Notes under the pieces: generated by a model
What the model saw: only the letters and a program-made list of their open reading frames with translations
What the model was told of the DNA's origin: nothing
Database searches by the model: none
Part shown: piece by piece, positions 1 to 8,046 of the stretch
Numbering within the stretch: position 1 is the stretch's first letter
Layout: every line of letters begins with the position of its first letter
DNA from: Hymenobacter sp. YC55
GTDB taxonomy: Bacteria > Bacteroidota > Bacteroidia > Cytophagales > Hymenobacteraceae
DNA length: 64,000 bases
Direction: 5' to 3'
NCBI RefSeq assembly: GCF_029433095.1
Contig: NZ_JARNTX010000002.1
Span: 1,240,001-1,304,000 of the forward strand
Position numbers and translations under genes: made by a program

Positions 1-120
1 GTATGACAGCAGCCAAGTGCGACCTATTAAATTATCAGGTAAGGCGGCATCATCCTTCTTGCAATTGGTGAAGAGTAGGGTGAGTGACAGGAAGAGCGAG
101 AGAAGGTAAGGGTAGCGCAT
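1..120 (-). CDS. Lipoprotein, N-terminal part only (runs off window)
   Basis: Only the first 40 codons lie in the window. They read as a lipoprotein signal: MRYPY, a hydrophobic stretch, then LFTNC with the lipid-accepting cysteine at residue 20, followed by a charged KKDD linker. The mature part begins DNLIGRTWLLSY, which resembles the first strand of lipocalin-like lipoproteins common in Bacteroidota. The neighbour at 197-592 is also a short lipoprotein with a TWLH segment at a similar place, so the two may be relatives in tandem. The product probably sits in the outer or inner membrane facing the periplasm. Function unknown. Confidence 0.6.
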   Translation of the reverse strand, partial: MRYPYLLSLFLSLTLLFTNCKKDDAALPDNLIGRTWLLSY

Positions 121-143
121 AAGAAGAGGGCTTGCACAAAAAG

Positions 144-173
144 AAAGGACTCCTGTGTGTGCAGGAGTCCTTT
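144..173 (-). terminator. Intrinsic terminator after lipoprotein gene
   Basis: A perfect 12-bp inverted repeat (144-155 with 162-173) encloses a 6-base loop. Read on the reverse strand it is followed by a T-rich tract (CTTTTT). It lies between the stop at 197 and the next reverse-strand start at 120, so it probably ends the upstream lipoprotein transcript. Confidence 0.75.
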
Positions 174-196
174 CGGGCAAGCAAGGTTGCAGGGCA

Positions 197-592
197 CTAC
201 TGTTCGATGCGGCGCACTTTTAGCACGTCTTTATCCACCGACACGATTTCCAGCTTATAGTCCGGGTCTTTCTTGTCGTCCAAGGAAATGCGCAGCGTGT
301 GGTCGTTTTCGGCAGTCCATTTGCCTTTACGACCTTCCAGGCCGTCGGTGGGGGCAATGTCGAGTTGGGTAAACATTCCGTTGTGGTCGAAGGAAAAACC
401 GGTACGGCCCCGCGAAGGCGGAAACGCGTACGTGTTGGGGCGGTAAATTCGCACGTCGCCTTGGTCTTCTTCGTGGGCGTGGAGCCAAGTGCGTTCCAGT
501 TGCTTCATTTGAATGGCGTTTTCGGCGCCAGGTTGGCAAGTAGCCGCCAAGAGTAATACACTTAAAGAAGCCAGTAAGGTGAACAGGCGCAT
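197..592 (-). CDS. Small lipoprotein, lipocalin-like
   Basis: The protein has 131 residues. I chose the ATG at 590-592 because it gives a compact lipoprotein signal (MRLFTLLAS...LLAATC, Cys19); an in-frame ATG 13 codons upstream would put charged residues before it. After the cysteine comes a short linker and then a beta-rich domain with TWLH, a GxxTQLD-like turn and the ending KVRRIEQ. This fits the lipocalin-like lipoproteins that Bacteroidota encode in many copies, but no catalytic motif is visible. It should be anchored in the envelope. A terminator follows it directly. The ligand and role are unknown; the family assignment is tentative. Confidence 0.7.
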   Translation of the reverse strand: MRLFTLLASLSVLLLAATCQPGAENAIQMKQLERTWLHAHEEDQGDVRIYRPNTYAFPPSRGRTGFSFDHNGMFTQLDIAPTDGLEGRKGKWTAENDHTLRISLDDKKDPDYKLEIVSVDKDVLKVRRIEQ

Positions 593-730
593 GTTTCTGG
601 GAAGTTTATAGTTCCTCGATTTCAGTTTCATATTGAACGTGCTTCCGCTGCTGCGCGTCTAAAACGGCAGAAGAATCTGGGCTATTCGTACTTCAACGTC
701 ATCCAGGATATGTATCCTGCGTTGAAGTAG
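578..730 (+). pseudogene. Possible 3' remnant of a gene (no start)
   Basis: From 578 to the TAG at 728-730 one frame stays open and from about 632 reads like real coding sequence: IERASAAARLKRQKN followed by LGYSYFNVIQDMYPALK and stop, with normal codon choice for this genome. No start codon precedes it, and its 5' part overlaps the beginning of the reverse-strand lipoprotein gene. I read it as the surviving C-terminus of a deleted gene. The same bases can also fold (arms 690-698 with 720-728, and 704-710 with 713-719), so a structured RNA or chance are alternatives. I do not recognise the protein. Confidence 0.28.
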
Positions 731-859
731 CATGGCTTGCTACTAATTACCAACCAACGAAGGTAAAGAAATCAGCAACGGCAGGCCTTGCTTCCGCTTC
801 CGCTGCCTGGCAGCAACCAATCAGTATGCATCCCCAATCAACAATCAGCCACTAGAAAC

Positions 860-867
860 TACCTTTG
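860..867 (+). promoter_or_regulatory. Bacteroidota -7 box of polX-like gene
   Basis: TACCTTTG fits the Bacteroidota -7 consensus TAnnTTTG. It ends only 5 bases before the ATG at 873, so a transcript started from it would have almost no leader. I see no convincing -33 TTTG. Confidence 0.5.
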
Positions 868-872
868 TTGCT

Positions 873-2624
873 ATGGACAACCGCGCCCTCACGCGTGCTT
901 TCCGGCTGGCCGCCCAACTGCTGGAACTGCACGACGAAAATCCTTTTAAAATCCGGGCTTACGAAGGTACAGCAAGTGCCCTTGAAGCGCTGAGCTTCCC
1001 GGTGGCCGATGTAGAACGCCACGGCCTCCCCGACCGCACGGGCCTCAGCAAAACCGCCGCCGCCCGCGTGGCCGAAATGCTGGATACCGGCACCTTCGAA
1101 GAACTGACGCGCCTACTGGCGGCCACACCACCCGGGGTGGTAGAACTGCTGAAGGTGAAAGGTATCGGACCCAAAAAGATACGGGCCCTGTGGAAGGAAC
1201 TTGGCATTGAAAGCCCGCAGCAGCTGCGCGAAGCCGCCGAAAACGACCAGGTAAGCAAGCTGAAAGGCTTCGGACAGAAAACGCAGCAAACCATTCTCGA
1301 AGCCCTGGAATTCTCGGCCCAAAGCAGCGGTAAGCTGCTTTATCCGCAAGCCGAGGAGTTAGCCAACGACATCCGGGAGCGTTTGCAGGAAGCCTTGTTT
1401 ACCGAGCAAGTGGCCGTGGTAGGAGAGGTGCGTCGTCGGCTTGAAACCATTGAAACGGTGGCGCTGGTAGCTGCCACTGCGCAACCCACCAAAGCCCACG
1501 CCTTACTCAGCCAGCTCGAAGGCCTCACCGCCGACCCGCACCGCTCAGGCCCGTTTGCATGGCGGGGCACGGCCTCAGCGTCGGGCGTGAAGGTGGAAGT
1601 ACTGCTGGTAAGCAAAGAGGATTACACCAACCAAGTTTTCTTGCAGTCGGCCGCCGAAAACCACCTCTCCGAACCGCTGACCGATACGCCAGCCGGGCAG
1701 CCCGCCACGCTGCGGCAGTTGCTGAAACGAGAGCGGTTTTACCAGGAAGCCGCCATATACGAGAAGGCCGGCCTGCAATACGTGGAGCCCGAAATGCGCG
1801 AAGGCTTAGGTGAGCTAGCTTTGGCCAAAGCGCATCAACTGCCCAAACTGCTCGAAGACTCGGACCTGCGCGGCTCGCTGCACAACCACAGCAACTACTC
1901 CGACGGTAACCACAGCCTGCGCGAAATGGCCACGTTCCTGCAAGGCCAAGGCTACGAGTACCTCGGCATCTGCGACCATTCGCAGGCTGCGCACTACGCC
2001 AACGGGCTAAGCGTGGAGCGGGTGCGCCAGCAGCAACGCGAAATCGATGAGCTAAACCAAGAGCTGGCACCGTTCCGCATTTTCAAAGGCATCGAGTCAG
2101 ACATTCTCTCCGACGGCGCGCTCGACTACCCGCCGGCCGTGCTCGAATCCTTCGACTTTATTGTAGCCTCGGTGCACAGCAACCTGCGCATGGACGAGCG
2201 CAAAGCCACCACACGCGTGCTAAGGGCCATCGAAAACCCGTATTGCACCATGCTCGGGCACCCCACGGGCCGCCTGTTGTTGCGTCGGGAAGGTTACCCC
2301 CTCGACCACAAAGCTATCATCGATGCCTGCGCCAAACATCAGGTTATCATTGAAATCAACGCCAACCCCTGGCGCCTCGATTTAGACTGGCGGTGGGTGC
2401 ACTACGCGCTAGAACAAGGAGTGCAGCTCAGCATCAACCCCGATGCGCACCATACCAACGGGTATGCCGATATGCGTTACGGGGTATTCATGGGGCGGAA
2501 AGGCGGGCTTACCAAAGACATGACCTTCAACGCCAAATCGGCAAGCGAAATAGCCGATTACTTCGCCAAGCGCAAAGCCGACATTAAGCCCCCTCTGGAA
2601 TTCAAGGAGTCCTTGTTTGGTTGA
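873..2624 (+). CDS. PolX-family protein (HhH + degenerate polymerase + PHP)
   Basis: 583 residues, the usual length of bacterial PolX. An N-terminal 8-kDa-like region is followed by helix-hairpin-helix elements (VKGIGPKKI near 95-103, KGFGQKT near 131-137), a polymerase beta-like palm (about 180-320) and a C-terminal PHP phosphoesterase domain (about 330-583) with HNHSNYSDG, ICDHS, SVHSN, GHPTGR and DAHH metal ligands. PolX proteins fill gaps in base-excision repair and the PHP part acts as a 3'-5' exonuclease. Here the palm lacks all three catalytic aspartates: the GEVRRR stretch (184-189) is followed by ETIETVALV, where DxD is expected, and the third position is KVEVLLV (240-246) with Glu. 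The protein is therefore probably a nuclease or DNA-binding repair factor rather than a polymerase. Confidence 0.9.
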   Translation: MDNRALTRAFRLAAQLLELHDENPFKIRAYEGTASALEALSFPVADVERHGLPDRTGLSKTAAARVAEMLDTGTFEELTRLLAATPPGVVELLKVKGIGPKKIRALWKELGIESPQQLREAAENDQVSKLKGFGQKTQQTILEALEFSAQSSGKLLYPQAEELANDIRERLQEALFTEQVAVVGEVRRRLETIETVALVAATAQPTKAHALLSQLEGLTADPHRSGPFAWRGTASASGVKVEVLLVSKEDYTNQVFLQSAAENHLSEPLTDTPAGQPATLRQLLKRERFYQEAAIYEKAGLQYVEPEMREGLGELALAKAHQLPKLLEDSDLRGSLHNHSNYSDGNHSLREMATFLQGQGYEYLGICDHSQAAHYANGLSVERVRQQQREIDELNQELAPFRIFKGIESDILSDGALDYPPAVLESFDFIVASVHSNLRMDERKATTRVLRAIENPYCTMLGHPTGRLLLRREGYPLDHKAIIDACAKHQVIIEINANPWRLDLDWRWVHYALEQGVQLSINPDAHHTNGYADMRYGVFMGRKGGLTKDMTFNAKSASEIADYFAKRKADIKPPLEFKESLFG

Positions 2625-2650
2625 TTTAGTTTAAAAGGCTACTAGCTAGA

Positions 2651-2706
2651 GCGAAGAATGGGAGCAGACAGAGCAGCCTGTTGTTGTGTCTGCTCCCATT
2701 CTTCGC
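2651..2706. terminator. Long perfect hairpin after polX-like gene
   Basis: A perfect 20-bp inverted repeat (2651-2670 with 2687-2706) with a 16-base loop lies 26 bases after the PolX-like stop and ends 37 bases before the next start. It may end the upstream transcript, although the following tract is only moderately T-rich. Confidence 0.65.
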
Positions 2707-2743
2707 TTCTGCTTGTTTCCACCGGCTCTGCTGTTTTCTGCAC

Positions 2744-3802
2744 ATGAAAATTCTGATTCTGCGCTTTTCTTCCATTGGTGATATTGTGCTAACGACCCCC
2801 GTTATCCGGGCCGTGAAGCAACAAGTACCGGGAGCCATTGTGCATTTCTGTACCAAGCCCGCCCATCGGAGTTTTATCGAGCCCAACCCTTATATCGATA
2901 AGGTGCACTACCTCACGGGTTCTTTGAAGGAGCTAGTAGCCGAGTTGAAAAAAGAGCGGTTCGATTTCGTGGTCGACTTGCACCACAATCTGCGCACCAC
3001 CATGCTGAAAGCTATGCTAGGCGTGAAGTCGGCTAGCTTCGATAAGCTGAACCTGCGGAAGTGGCTGCTCGTGCAGTTTAAAATCAGCACTATGCCCCGC
3101 GTCCATATTGTGGACCGGTATTTGGCCGCGGCTGCGCAGCTAGGCGTAAAGAACGATGGCAAAGGCCTAGACTATTTTATTCCGAAAGCCGACGAAGTTG
3201 ATCTAACGACGTTGCCTGCGGGCTTCCAACAAGGGTATGTAGCCTTTGCTATCGGGGCCCAGCACGCCACCAAACGCCTGCCTGTGGAGCGCATCATCGA
3301 GCTGTGCGGCCAATTGCGGTGCCCTGTGGTGCTGCTCGGTGGCCGCGAGGATGAAAGCAACGGCCATATTGTGGAGCTGGCTTTTGAAAAGCAAGCAGCC
3401 ACCTCGCCACCCGCCCCAGCGCGCATTCCAGATAGTCCTTACTACTTTCCTAGTATCTCCGGCAAGCCGCAGCAAACCACCATTTACAACGCCTGCGGCC
3501 GGTATTCTCTCAACCAATCCGCTTCGCTGGTGCGACAGGCGCGGTTTGTGGTCAGCCACGATACGGGCCTCATGCACATTGCAGCGGCCTTCCACAAAGA
3601 AATATTCAGTGTGTGGGGCAATACGGTGCCGGAATTTGGTATGTATCCCTACCGCACCGAGTTCAGAGTACTAGAAGTACAAGGACTGCCATGTCGGCCA
3701 TGCTCTAAAATCGGCTACGAAAAGTGCCCACAAGGTCACTTTCGCTGCATGCGCGATATCAGATTTGATTTGGATTTGCCTCAAACGCAGGACGGACGTT
3801 AA
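2744..3802 (+). CDS. Glycosyltransferase family 9 (heptosyltransferase-like)
   Basis: 352 residues. I chose the ATG at 2744 because MKILILRFSSIGDIVLTTP is the classic GT9 start; an upstream ATG at 2681 falls inside the preceding hairpin. GT9 enzymes move heptose from ADP-heptose onto the lipopolysaccharide core at the inner face of the cytoplasmic membrane. Visible marks are the N-terminal SSIGDIV glycine turn, a donor-side segment SHDTGLMHIAAA near residue 275 and the ending with CRPCSK and KCPQGH cysteines, typical of the Bacteroidota branch. The gene stands alone between two hairpin or spacer regions, so its partner sugar genes must be elsewhere. The acceptor cannot be told from sequence. 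Confidence 0.88.
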   Translation: MKILILRFSSIGDIVLTTPVIRAVKQQVPGAIVHFCTKPAHRSFIEPNPYIDKVHYLTGSLKELVAELKKERFDFVVDLHHNLRTTMLKAMLGVKSASFDKLNLRKWLLVQFKISTMPRVHIVDRYLAAAAQLGVKNDGKGLDYFIPKADEVDLTTLPAGFQQGYVAFAIGAQHATKRLPVERIIELCGQLRCPVVLLGGREDESNGHIVELAFEKQAATSPPAPARIPDSPYYFPSISGKPQQTTIYNACGRYSLNQSASLVRQARFVVSHDTGLMHIAAAFHKEIFSVWGNTVPEFGMYPYRTEFRVLEVQGLPCRPCSKIGYEKCPQGHFRCMRDIRFDLDLPQTQDGR

Positions 3803-3915
3803 AGGTTGTGAATCGAGAAGGAAAAGAGTGAAAAATTAAGTTCAATTTCACTATACTTGCTGCCAATTGGTCAGGTATAATCTTATTTCCACTCTCCCTT
3901 TTCAACTTCTAATTA

Positions 3916-4569
3916 ATGCGCGTTTCTACTCTGGGCTCTCTATGCATAGTCCTTTTTACACTATTACTTACGGCTTGCGGACCAAGTATTTATCTGGCAC
4001 AAGACTTTCGTTCTTATGCTCCTAAGCACAAAACAGTAGCTATTCTACCTGCATTCGTGACTATGCAGCTCCGCCCCAATCAAGCCAAAAACACCACTCC
4101 TGAACAGCAACGGGAAATGGAAAACAAAAGCGGGATGGACTTCCAGGAAAAAATCTATGCTTGGCTTCTTCGCCGGAGTCAGCAGCGTGGTTATACTGTC
4201 CAGTTTCAGGATGTAATGCAAACCAACGCTCGTTTGCGGGAAAGTCAAATTCCAGTTGCCGAACTGCGTAGCCGTACGCCTCAGGAATTGGCTAAGATAT
4301 TGGGTGTTGATGCCGTGCTAACTACCAGCGTGCGGACCAGCAAACCAATGAGCGACGGCGCAGCTGTGGCTGTAGGTTTGATTGCTGGTGCCTGGGGGGC
4401 TACGAATCAAGCTAATATCACGGTAAATATTCATGAGTCGGATGCGGGCAAGCTGCTCTGGAAATATGATTACGTGGCTGCTGGATCGGTTTTCAGCTCA
4501 TCCGAAACAGTAGTAGATGCGCTGATGCGCAATGCTTCCAAGAAGTTCCCTTACACGCCTAAGTCCTGA
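3916..4569 (+). CDS. Lipoprotein, unknown (LpoB/GNA1162-like fold possible)
   Basis: 217 residues with a lipoprotein signal ending TLLLTAC (Cys21). The mature protein starts GPSIYLAQDFRSYAPKHKTVAILPA, where the VAILP strand is the kind seen in CsgG/LpoB/GNA1162-type lipoproteins. Further features are LGVDAVLTTSV near residue 132, a Gly/Ala-rich stretch (AVAVGLIAGAWGA) near 155 and strands near the end. It probably acts in the periplasm at a membrane. No partner gene is adjacent and a terminator follows it. The fold suggestion is an inference. Confidence 0.75.
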   Translation: MRVSTLGSLCIVLFTLLLTACGPSIYLAQDFRSYAPKHKTVAILPAFVTMQLRPNQAKNTTPEQQREMENKSGMDFQEKIYAWLLRRSQQRGYTVQFQDVMQTNARLRESQIPVAELRSRTPQELAKILGVDAVLTTSVRTSKPMSDGAAVAVGLIAGAWGATNQANITVNIHESDAGKLLWKYDYVAAGSVFSSSETVVDALMRNASKKFPYTPKS

Positions 4570-4598
4570 TTTATTCCGAAAGCCTGACCGCTATTCAC

Positions 4599-4637
4599 AC
4601 AAGGGCTGCCTGCGTCACACGACTAGGCAGCCCTTGT
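4599..4637 (+). terminator. Intrinsic terminator
   Basis: A perfect 13-bp stem (4599-4611 with 4625-4637, ACAAGGGCTGCCT type) lies about 30 bases after the lipoprotein stop. The tail is weakly T-rich. Confidence 0.7.
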
Positions 4638-4791
4638 CTGTTAAGGCACGAAAGGCTTGTAAAGCGGCAAACACAAAAGGATATTGTACCTTTTGAGTGC
4701 GGCCATAACAGCGCTGTGTGGGAACTCACTACAACTACGGCCAACTATCGTCTTACCTAGCTACACTACTCTGCTTCTAGCCCCACCCCCT

Positions 4792-5253
4792 ATGACAGAT
4801 ACTCTCGATAAGTCAGTGCTAGTGAAAGTAGGCCCCGAGGCGTTGCTAGCTGATGTGCAAGCTGGTCGCCATACTTGGTTTATAGACGAACCTGTGGCCG
4901 TTGGTGGTCAAGACCTTGGGCCCACACCCTACGACTTGCTGCTCTCCGCATTAGGCGCCTGCACGGCCATTACTTTGCGTCTCTACGCCACCCAAAAAAA
5001 GTGGCCTCTCGAAGCCATTGAAGTGCGTTTGCGCCATCAGCGTGTCCACCGCCAAGATTGCGACAAGTGCGAAATGCCTGGCGAGATGCTCGAAGAAGTA
5101 CAGAAAGAGCTACACCTGATAGGGCCGCTCACCGAGGAGCAGCGCCAGCGGTTAGAACTTGTTTCGCAAAAGTGCCCGGTGCAGAAAACCCTGATGAGCG
5201 GCCTGCGCATCGTCACCAACCTAGTACCTGCCAACCAACCACTCGTCAACTAA
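4792..5253 (+). CDS. OsmC family peroxide reductase
   Basis: 153 residues from the ATG at 4792; upstream in-frame codons are not conserved-looking. OsmC-family proteins reduce organic hydroperoxides with two cysteines, or bind other small molecules in some subgroups. Both cysteines are here: Cys57 in ALGACTAIT and Cys128 in SQKCPVQKT, with the usual GPTPYDLLL stretch before the first. A second CDKC pair near residues 90-93 is extra and might bind metal. The next gene starts only 11 bases after the stop, so the pair is probably one transcript. Cytosolic; substrate unknown. Confidence 0.9.
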   Translation: MTDTLDKSVLVKVGPEALLADVQAGRHTWFIDEPVAVGGQDLGPTPYDLLLSALGACTAITLRLYATQKKWPLEAIEVRLRHQRVHRQDCDKCEMPGEMLEEVQKELHLIGPLTEEQRQRLELVSQKCPVQKTLMSGLRIVTNLVPANQPLVN

Positions 5254-5264
5254 CTTACTACGCC

Positions 5265-5528
5265 ATGGCTATTTGCACACACTTGTCGGCTCTTGAAACC
5301 CTCATTCCCGCCGCTGAATACGCTTGTCCGGAGTGCATAGCCCTCGGGGATACGTGGGTACACCTGCGGGTTTGTCAGGAGTGTGGCCACGTGGGCTGCT
5401 GCGACCAGTCCAAAAACAAGCACGCTACTAAGCATTTCCGTGCCACTCAGCACCCCGTCATCATCTCCGCCGAGCCCGGCGAGCAGTGGGCCTGGTGCTA
5501 TGTAGACGACCAGATGGCAGAGTATTAG
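5265..5528 (+). CDS. UBP-type zinc finger protein
   Basis: 87 residues. It carries the cysteine/histidine pattern of the ZnF-UBP fold: CPEC, CQEC, VGCCDQS, then KHATKHF and the QHPV motif, ending in a WCYVDD strand. In eukaryotes this domain recognises the C-terminal Gly-Gly of free ubiquitin; in bacteria it occurs as small stand-alone proteins of unknown job. Sitting 11 bases after the OsmC gene suggests joint expression and perhaps a redox-stress link. Its stop overlaps the stop of the opposite-strand gene. The domain call is firm; the function is not known. Confidence 0.88.
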   Translation: MAICTHLSALETLIPAAEYACPECIALGDTWVHLRVCQECGHVGCCDQSKNKHATKHFRATQHPVIISAEPGEQWAWCYVDDQMAEY

Positions 5529-6595
5529 CCATGGAGCCGCCGACCCTCCGTAAGTGCTGCTAGCCTAGTAGAATCATTTGGTGTTGAAAGCACTTGGGGT
5601 TCTGTGTGAAAAGCCCGAAACAATGCAAATGCATAGCGCATTCGCTCTTCAATTCGTGTCCAATCGCTGGCCGCTGTGCTAGTAAAAGAGGGCCCGCCCG
5701 CAGTGTATGTGCCGCTGCCTATGCGGAGTAGCGCTAGGGCGGCCTGCGCTTGCGACGATGGTAGGGCATCCAACTCAGTGGGCATAGTTGGACCCGGTAC
5801 ATCTTGAGCCACAGCCAGTTTGAGCGTGCCAATATCAAATTGTAGCAGCCTTTTCGTCACACACCGACGGATAATAAAGGGCATGGCTCCGTGAATGTAG
5901 GGTTCAAGCCGCACATGTTCATGCCACACGGCAAAGCAGTTGCCGAAGTAAGTAGCCTGCTGCTTCTCAGTTACATTGGTAGCTATCCGGGCATTGTAGT
6001 AATGTGAAAATGCCTGCCGCAGTAATTCTTGATTCTGCTGGCCCACTGGCCCGGGGCGAAGGTCCGCTAAAAACTCAGTAATTGCCGTAGGTTGTGTAGG
6101 CTCTGCTTGTTTTAGCCAATTCAGGAAACGGACTGTTTGCAAGCCAATATCTTCTAGAACCGTCCGGTTGCCGGCAAGAATAAGGCTGGCCGAGCGTCGC
6201 CGACTAAGACTGATAATTAGTCGCCCCACAGCAATACCGCAACCGACGCCTAACAGTGCCCCAGCGGGCAGCCAAACCAGAGGCCATCCCAATAGCCATC
6301 CGCATCCACTACCTACCAGGCCTCCTACAATGCCACCGACAATGGTACCATCCCGCCGAGCATCATCTAAATCTTCCTGTCGAATGGTGATACCAGCCTT
6401 GCGAGAGCCCCAAACTGCCCAACTATGGAAATTGGCTCCGGCATCTGGCCCTAGCGCTGCTAGGATAGCTTGTGACAGTAAGTAGTGACAACGTGTAATT
6501 AGCAAGTTGGCTAATATAGGATCGGGTTCCCTCAGTGCAGTCTCAATTTCCTGTTGCAAATAGTCGGCATCGGGGACGGTAGTGGGGCTAAGCAT
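5525..6595 (-). CDS. Unknown protein with glycine-rich membrane segment
   Basis: 356 residues, not recognised. The N-terminal part contains FHSWAVWGSRKAGITIRQEDL (about 56-76 in two halves), a conserved-looking soluble motif. Residues about 84-130 form a Gly-rich hydrophobic hairpin (VGGIVGGLVGSG... GALLGVGCGIAVGRL), probably two membrane helices packed like glycine zippers. The rest looks helical and soluble. It converges with the UBP zinc finger gene; the two stop codons share bases. A terminator separates it from serS upstream. Similar layouts are found in other uncharacterised bacterial proteins; I give no function. Confidence 0.7.
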   Translation of the reverse strand: MLSPTTVPDADYLQQEIETALREPDPILANLLITRCHYLLSQAILAALGPDAGANFHSWAVWGSRKAGITIRQEDLDDARRDGTIVGGIVGGLVGSGCGWLLGWPLVWLPAGALLGVGCGIAVGRLIISLSRRRSASLILAGNRTVLEDIGLQTVRFLNWLKQAEPTQPTAITEFLADLRPGPVGQQNQELLRQAFSHYYNARIATNVTEKQQATYFGNCFAVWHEHVRLEPYIHGAMPFIIRRCVTKRLLQFDIGTLKLAVAQDVPGPTMPTELDALPSSQAQAALALLRIGSGTYTAGGPSFTSTAASDWTRIEERMRYAFALFRAFHTEPQVLSTPNDSTRLAALTEGRRLHG

Positions 6596-6704
6596 AGCAA
6601 ATAGTACGCTAGGGTAAATGAAAAGAGAGGGTAAGGCAACTCATACTAAATAAGCTCTAGCTCGGCAGTAGGTACGCATTTCGTCGTGGTCAACCACCAT
6701 CTAC

Positions 6705-6745
6705 ATAAGAAAGACCGCCCTAATATGTGGAGCGGTCTTTCTTAT
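6705..6745 (-). terminator. Terminator after serS
   Basis: A perfect 14-bp inverted repeat (6705-6718 with 6732-6745) lies 20 bases beyond the serS stop on the reverse strand. Confidence 0.7.
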
Positions 6746-6765
6746 TTGCTTCATAGTAAGACTTA

Positions 6766-8046
6766 CTACCCGATCTTGCTGAACCCGCAGTAGGAATGCA
6801 GCACCTCGGGCAAATGAATGCTGCCATCCTCTAGTTGGTTGTTTTCTAACAGGGCAGCCACAATGCGGGGCAGGGCCAACGCCGAGCCATTGAGCGTGTG
6901 TAGAAGTTGGGTTTTGCCGCCTTCTTCGGGCCGGTAGCGCAGCTTAAGGCGGTTTGCCTGGTAGGTTTCGAAGTTGCTGGCCGAGCTAACTTCCAGCCAC
7001 CGGCCTTGGGCGGCGCTCCACACTTCCAAGTCGTAGGTAAGGGCCGAAGTGAAGCCCATGTCGCCGCCGCAGAGGCGCAGCACGCGGTAGGGGAGGCCGA
7101 GCTTCTGCAGCAAGCCTTCGATGTGCGCTACCATTTCTTCGAGGATGGTGTAGCTCTGCTCGGGCAAGGCAATCTGTACGATTTCCACCTTGTCGAACTG
7201 GTGCAGGCGGTTGAGGCCGCGCACATCGGCACCCCACGAGCCCGCCTCACGGCGGAAGCAAGGTGTGTAGCCTACATTCCGGACCGGTAACTTGTCTACC
7301 GCCACAATTTCGTCGCGGTAGAGGTTGGTTATTGGTACTTCGGCCGTTGGAATAAGGTAGAGGTTGTCCCGCTCGTCGTGGTACATCTGTCCTTCCTTGT
7401 CCGGCAATTGGCCGGTGCCGTAGCCTGAAGCCTCGTTCACCAGAATCGGGGGCTGCACTTCATCGTAGCCGGCAGCGCGGGCTTCGTCCAGGAAAAAGTT
7501 GATGAGGGCACGTTGTAGGCGGGCGCCTTGCTTTTTATAGACCGGGAAACCAGCCCCCGTAATCTTGTTGCCCAACTCGAAATCAATGATGTCGTGCTTC
7601 TTGATTAGGTCCCAATGCGGCTGGGCCGTAGCGTGCAGTTGGGGGATTTCGCCTACCTCGCGTACCACTTCATTGTCTTGGGCAGAGCGACCCTCGGGCA
7701 CGCTGCTGTGGGGCAGATTGGGAAGCTTATAGAGCGTTTGCTGCAACGCAATTTCAACTTGCGCCAGCTCGTCGGCGTGGGATTTGGTTTGCTGCTTGAG
7801 TTCGGCGGTGCGCACTTTTAGAACTTCTGCACCGGCTTTGTCGCCAGCTTTCATTAAGCCGCCAATCTGACGGGCCAACTCGTTGGCTTCGGCCTGCGCC
7901 GCATCATGGGCAGTTTGCAGGTCTTTGCGGCGCTGGTCGAGGCTGAGTATCGCTTGGACGTCAGCTTCCGCCGTTTTGTAATGTTTCTTGGCCAAGCCGG
8001 CCAGCACCTGTTCGGGGTGCTCTCTGAGAACGGAAACTTGCAGCAT
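6766..8046 (-). CDS. serS: Seryl-tRNA synthetase
   Basis: 426 residues, the standard length. The enzyme charges tRNA-Ser with serine in the cytosol. It has the N-terminal antiparallel coiled coil (about 30-105) that grips the tRNA, then the class II catalytic domain: TAEVPIT (234-240) at the serine site, motif 2 FRREAGS (264-270) and motif 3 NGSALALPRIVAALLENNQ near the C-terminus. The start MLQVSVLREHPE matches the family. A terminator follows. No T-box is expected in this phylum and none is seen. Confidence 0.98.
   Translation of the reverse strand: MLQVSVLREHPEQVLAGLAKKHYKTAEADVQAILSLDQRRKDLQTAHDAAQAEANELARQIGGLMKAGDKAGAEVLKVRTAELKQQTKSHADELAQVEIALQQTLYKLPNLPHSSVPEGRSAQDNEVVREVGEIPQLHATAQPHWDLIKKHDIIDFELGNKITGAGFPVYKKQGARLQRALINFFLDEARAAGYDEVQPPILVNEASGYGTGQLPDKEGQMYHDERDNLYLIPTAEVPITNLYRDEIVAVDKLPVRNVGYTPCFRREAGSWGADVRGLNRLHQFDKVEIVQIALPEQSYTILEEMVAHIEGLLQKLGLPYRVLRLCGGDMGFTSALTYDLEVWSAAQGRWLEVSSASNFETYQANRLKLRYRPEEGGKTQLLHTLNGSALALPRIVAALLENNQLEDGSIHLPEVLHSYCGFSKIG

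Noticed and set aside
1525..2070. Arg/Ala-rich reverse frame across the PolX-like gene
   Set aside because: Shadow of a well-conserved forward gene.
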